9,181 nt of DNA from Rhodospirillaceae bacterium CCH5-H10 (lineage in GTDB: Bacteria > Pseudomonadota > Alphaproteobacteria > Reyranellales > Reyranellaceae): assembly GCA_001557035.1 (NCBI GenBank), contig LSKJ01000486.1:1-9181 (forward strand), written 5' to 3'. This document shows positions 6,901-9,181 of the stretch, piece after piece. Under the pieces are notes generated by a model, which was not told the DNA's origin, ran no database searches, and saw only the letters and a program-made list of their open reading frames with translations. Position 1 is the first letter of the stretch; each line of letters begins with the position of its first letter. The translations under genes were made by a program, and so were the position numbers.

Positions 6901-7755
6901 TCAGGCCGCACGCGCCTGCAATAGATCGGCCCCGCGCAGCACCGTTTCGGCCTGCGCCACCTCTGCCTCCAAGATCGGCCAGGCGGGTACGTCGGTGTCC
7001 CATTCGACGAGTGCCGGGATGGGGCCCCGTCGCGCGATCAGCCGGCGATAGAGATCCCAGACCTCGCGAGAGACGGCTCGATCATGCGTATCGATGAGGA
7101 GCGGTCCTTCGCCGTCGTCCAGCACCGCATGCCCGGCCAGGTGGATCTCGCCGACATGCTCGACTGGAAAAGCATCGAGATAGGCCTGTGGGTCGAAGCC
7201 GCGATTGACGGCCGACACGACGACGTTGTTGACGTCCAGCAGCAGGCCGCAGCCGCTGCGCCGCGCAAGCGCGCGCAGGAACTCGGTCTCTTCCATCTCC
7301 TCGCCCTCGAAGCGGAGGTAGGTCGATGGATTTTCGATGAGGATGCGCCGGCCGAGCGCGGCCTGCGTTTCCTCGACGTGCCGCACCACAAGGGCCAGCG
7401 TCGCCTCCGTGTAGGGAAGTGGCAGCAGGTCGTTCAGGAACACGCCGTCGTGGGTCGACCAGGCCAGATGCTCGGAGATCACGAAAGGCTGATAGCGCTC
7501 GGCGACTGTCTTCAGGCGGGCGAGATGGCCCGGCGTCATGCCGCCGGCGGAGCCGATCGACAGGCCCACGCCGTGCAGGGAAACCGGATAGAGCGCACGG
7601 ATGCGCTCGAGGAAGTAATGCGGCGGACCGCCCGCCCCCATGTAGTTCTCGGCATGCACCTCGAACCAGCCGACATCCGGCCGGGTGTCGAGGATGTGCT
7701 GCTGGTGCTCGGGCTTCAGCCCGGCACCGGCACGAGGGGAGCGGTCCGCCGTCAC
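6901..7755 (-). CDS. bufB: DUF692 multinuclear non-heme iron enzyme (MNIO), bufferin maturase (BufB type)
   Basis: A 284-residue TIM-barrel enzyme of the MbnB/DUF692 family, which uses two or three iron ions to oxidise cysteines of a precursor peptide. Metal-binding and active-site segments are all present: EVHAENY (32-38), SLHGVGLSIGS (59-69), ISEHLAW (93-99), ENPSTYL (141-147), LLLDVNN (171-177), EIHLAGH (203-209), DTHD (222-225) and VEWDTD (250-255). The likely substrate is the product of the adjacent bufA gene. I chose the GTG at 7755: it lies 11 bases after the bufA stop, has AGGA eight bases upstream, and gives the normal family length. The open frame continues to 7833, but those 26 extra residues overlap bufA and are low-complexity shadow sequence. 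The stop is one base before the bufC ATG. Confidence 0.93.
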   Translation of the reverse strand: MTADRSPRAGAGLKPEHQQHILDTRPDVGWFEVHAENYMGAGGPPHYFLERIRALYPVSLHGVGLSIGSAGGMTPGHLARLKTVAERYQPFVISEHLAWSTHDGVFLNDLLPLPYTEATLALVVRHVEETQAALGRRILIENPSTYLRFEGEEMEETEFLRALARRSGCGLLLDVNNVVVSAVNRGFDPQAYLDAFPVEHVGEIHLAGHAVLDDGEGPLLIDTHDRAVSREVWDLYRRLIARRGPIPALVEWDTDVPAWPILEAEVAQAETVLRGADLLQARAA

Positions 7756-7766
7756 GACGTCTGTCC

Positions 7767-8057
7767 TTACATCGGCATCAGGGTGCCCTTGCGCTTCATG
7801 CCGTCCTTCAGGGTCACTTCCATGGTCGCGCACGAGCCCTTGGCGACGTACTTCCAGGCCTTGGTGTCATAGTCGGCCTTCTGCTGGCCGGAGCAGGAGT
7901 TGTTGCCGGTGGCGGCGCAGTCGTTCTTGCCGGCCATGGAGATGCCATAGCAGCGCTCCTTCTCGGCATTGGCGGTCTGGGCGTTGGCGCCGGCCGACAT
8001 CAGGGCGGCGGCGGCGACGGCGGCCGCGAGGGCGGCATTGGTGGTGCGATTGATCAT
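7767..8057 (-). CDS. bufA: DUF2282 precursor peptide, bufferin-1 type RiPP (BufA)
   Basis: A 96-residue secreted precursor. Residues 1-26 form a Sec signal peptide (alanine-rich core, ending AGANAQ), which in this peptide class also acts as the leader. The mature part has four cysteines, Cys36 (KERCYGISMAGKND), Cys47 (NDCAATGNN), Cys55 (NSCSGQQ) and Cys76 (KGSCATME), in the DUF2282 arrangement, including the WKYVAKGSC segment. From published work on Caulobacter bufferins, as I recall it, the central two cysteines are converted to 5-thiooxazoles by the MNIO enzyme and the outer two form a disulfide; the product binds copper in the periplasm. Here that is inferred from the family. AGGAGGA precedes the ATG, and a SigF-like promoter lies about 50 bases upstream. 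First gene of bufABCD. Confidence 0.93.
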   Translation of the reverse strand: MINRTTNAALAAAVAAAALMSAGANAQTANAEKERCYGISMAGKNDCAATGNNSCSGQQKADYDTKAWKYVAKGSCATMEVTLKDGMKRKGTLMPM

Positions 8058-8062
8058 GGATA

Positions 8063-8071
8063 AATCCTCCT
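8063..8071 (-). promoter_or_regulatory. Ribosome binding site of bufA
   Basis: On the minus strand CCAGGAGGATTTATCC leads into the bufA ATG, with AGGAGG about eight bases before the start. It is the strongest ribosome site in the window, which fits a precursor peptide that must be made in excess over its maturation enzymes. Confidence 0.7.
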
Positions 8072-8105
8072 GGCTATCGAGCCACTGTCGGCCCGCAAGA
8101 GGTCA

Positions 8106-8131
8106 TTCGCAGGATCGTGTCCGGGCGTTAC
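8106..8131 (-). promoter_or_regulatory. SigF-type ECF promoter of bufABCD
   Basis: Read on the minus strand this is GTAACG (8131-8126), a 16-base spacer, and CGAA (8109-8106). It matches the GTAACC-N16-CGAA consensus I recall for Caulobacter SigF promoters, except that the last base of the -35 is G. Transcription would start near 8099, giving a leader of about 40 bases before the bufA ATG. The divergent sigF promoter has the same spacing. Confidence 0.75.
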
Positions 8132-8165
8132 ATCGCCGGCGGTATCTTTTTTCTCGGGATGGCCT

Positions 8166-8191
8166 GTAATGTCTGGCCCCCTCAACACGAA
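8166..8191 (+). promoter_or_regulatory. SigF-type ECF promoter of sigF-nrsF (autoregulation)
   Basis: GTAATG (8166-8171), a 16-base spacer, and CGAA (8188-8191) repeat the spacing of the bufA promoter on the other strand; the shared bases are TGTAA.G and CGAAT. The -35 differs from the consensus at one more position, so it may be weaker. Transcription would start near 8197, between the -10 and the proposed TTG start at 8213. Confidence 0.65.
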
Positions 8192-8212
8192 TACGTGAAG
8201 GAATCGAGCCTG

Positions 8213-8761
8213 TTGCCTGTCCCGGACGATCTTTCCGCGCTCATGCGGGCAGCCCGGAAGGGGGACGACGAGGCCTATCGCCGCCTGCTGGTCCTCGTCG
8301 CGGCGTGGTTGCGGGGAGTGGCGTTGCGCGGTCTCGCCGCCGCCGGCCGGCCGCGTTCCGACTGCGAGGATATCGTTCAGGAGACTTTGCTGGCCATGCA
8401 TCTGAAGCGCGACACCTGGGACGAGACGCAGCCGCTTCAGCCCTGGCTGCGGGCGATCGCGCATCACAAGCTGGTCGATCATCTGCGTCGCCGCGGCTTC
8501 ACCGATCATGTCGATATCGACGACCATTCCGACACGCTCGCCGCGCCCGAGGCGGCGGAAGAAGGAAGCGCGCTGGACGCCCGGCAGATGCTGGGCCAGC
8601 TGCCGGAGCGCCAGCGGCGCATCGTGGAAGGCATTTCCATCGAGGGCCAGAGCGCCCGCGAGGTGGGCGCACGACTGGGCCTCAGCGAGGGGGCCGTTCG
8701 CGTGACCCTTCATCGCGCCCTGCGCACGCTCGCCGCGATCTATCGCAAGGACAGGACATGA
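8213..8761 (+). CDS. sigF: ECF RNA polymerase sigma factor, SigF type
   Basis: A 182-residue sigma-70 family factor of the extracytoplasmic function class. Region 2 spans about residues 8-90 with CEDIVQETLLAMH (51-63) and WLRAIAHHKLVDHLRRR (78-94). Region 4 spans about 128-176, with QLPERQRRIV, then REVGARLGLSEGAVRVTLHRALRTL forming the helix-turn-helix. Together with the anti-sigma gene overlapping its stop by four bases and the divergent buf operon, it matches SigF of Caulobacter, which responds to metal and oxidative stress. I placed the start at TTG 8213, which has GAAGGA (8197-8202) ten bases upstream. The open frame reaches back to 8117, but that part contains the SigF-like promoter on this strand. 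GTG 8195 would lie almost at the transcription start, and ATG 8243 would cut into region 2. The start choice is inference; the family is clear. Confidence 0.88.
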   Translation: MPVPDDLSALMRAARKGDDEAYRRLLVLVAAWLRGVALRGLAAAGRPRSDCEDIVQETLLAMHLKRDTWDETQPLQPWLRAIAHHKLVDHLRRRGFTDHVDIDDHSDTLAAPEAAEEGSALDARQMLGQLPERQRRIVEGISIEGQSAREVGARLGLSEGAVRVTLHRALRTLAAIYRKDRT

Positions 8762-9181
8762 AGACCGAGCAGCTCGTCGCTTCCCTGGTCGCCGACCGGG
8801 CGCACTCCGCCGCGCCGCTCGCACGCGCCGTGGCCCGCGCCGTCGCGCTCGGCGGACTGGTGTCGCTCGCGATCTTCGTCCTCGAGTTCGGGCCGCGGGT
8901 GGATCTGGCGGCCGCCTTCGCGACCTGGCGATTCGACCTGAAGCTCTTGCTGGTGCTGGCCGCGCTGGTGGCGGCCTCGGGCGCCTGCATCGCACTGGCG
9001 CGGCCCCTGTCGTCGGGGACGTGGCGCCGGGGCGTCGTGCCGGTTGCCCTGATCGCGGCGGCGGGCCTGGCCGGCGAGCTGCTCCTGGCACCCCCGGGAA
9101 GCTGGGCTACGAAGTTGGTCGGCAGCAACGCGCTGGTGTGCCTGACCGCGATCCCGATCCTTGCGCTCGCGCCGCTGGCGG
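8758..9181 (+). CDS. nrsF: Anti-sigma factor NrsF (DUF1109 membrane protein), 3'-truncated
   Basis: The first 141 residues of a membrane protein that runs off the window; family members are about 210 residues with six membrane helices. The start MKTEQLVASLVAD is typical of DUF1109. Hydrophobic segments are visible at about 27-44, 62-81, 94-113 and 124-141. In Caulobacter NrsF holds SigF at the membrane, and two conserved cysteines are needed for release. Cys128 in SNALVCLTAIP is a good candidate for the first of these; Cys77 is inside a membrane segment; the second would lie beyond the window. The ATG overlaps the sigF stop by four bases (ATGA) with AGGA just upstream, so the pair is made together. 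Confidence in the family rests on the N-terminus, topology and the partner gene. Confidence 0.85.
   Translation, partial: MKTEQLVASLVADRAHSAAPLARAVARAVALGGLVSLAIFVLEFGPRVDLAAAFATWRFDLKLLLVLAALVAASGACIALARPLSSGTWRRGVVPVALIAAAGLAGELLLAPPGSWATKLVGSNALVCLTAIPILALAPLA

Noticed and set aside
5791..7097. Plus-strand open frames of 260 and 296 codons opposite bufD and bufC.
   Set aside because: The minus strand carries clear DoxX and DUF2063 genes with coupled starts; the plus-strand products are low-complexity shadows.
8141..8160. Run of T (8147-8152) between the divergent promoters, considered as a terminator.
   Set aside because: No stem precedes the run on either strand, and it lies between two outward-pointing promoters where a terminator would have no purpose.
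8054..9091. Minus-strand open frame of 345 codons opposite sigF and nrsF.
   Set aside because: It overlaps the two divergent promoters and clear sigma and anti-sigma genes; the product is Arg/Pro/Ala-rich without a known domain.
5680..9181. A functional link between the sulfur operon and the copper-bufferin operon.
   Set aside because: The units are convergent with different apparent control; adjacency alone is not evidence, although copper effects on SoxAX-type cytochromes make it worth a passing thought.

Overview
The window is a GC-rich, densely packed bacterial chromosome segment. Gene content points to an alphaproteobacterium: fcc/sox sulfur-oxidation genes, an Lrp/AsnC regulator, and a DUF2282-DUF692-DUF2063-DoxX operon controlled by a SigF/NrsF pair of the type known from Caulobacter. 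The genus cannot be fixed from the sequence alone. No rRNA, tRNA, insertion sequence, CRISPR array or replication origin was seen, and no stretch longer than about 160 bases lacks a gene.

Region 1 (1-4786, + strand) is one tightly coupled gene string. It holds the 3' end of a molybdopterin-binding subunit of the xanthine dehydrogenase family, then fccA (monoheme cytochrome c), fccB (flavoprotein of flavocytochrome c sulfide dehydrogenase), soxX, soxY, soxZ and soxA. Neighbouring genes overlap by 1-4 bases or are separated by 0-10 bases. The products are all expected in the periplasm: FccAB oxidises sulfide, SoxYZ carries sulfur intermediates on a cysteine arm, and SoxAX joins thiosulfate to that cysteine. 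soxB and soxCD are not present; after soxA there is an inverted repeat and unrelated genes. SoxY also lacks the textbook GGCGG tail.

Region 2 (4787-5702, + strand) holds a 130-base gap with a two-part hairpin, an unrecognised 90-residue ORF, and an Lrp/AsnC-family regulator. The regulator's 3' end overlaps the convergent operon by 23 bases.

Region 3 (5680-9181) is a bufferin-type locus. On the minus strand, reading leftward from 8057, are bufA (secreted DUF2282 precursor with four cysteines), bufB (DUF692/MNIO metalloenzyme), bufC (DUF2063 partner) and bufD (DoxX-like membrane protein). On the plus strand a divergent pair encodes an ECF sigma factor (SigF type) and its membrane anti-sigma factor NrsF (DUF1109), cut by the window edge. 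The intergenic region carries two back-to-back promoter-like elements, GTAACG-N16-CGAA toward bufA and GTAATG-N16-CGAA toward sigF. Both fit the SigF-type consensus, so the locus looks like a self-contained, autoregulated metal-stress module making a ribosomally made, post-translationally modified copper-binding peptide. The sulfur and bufferin regions are transcribed convergently and appear to be separate units.
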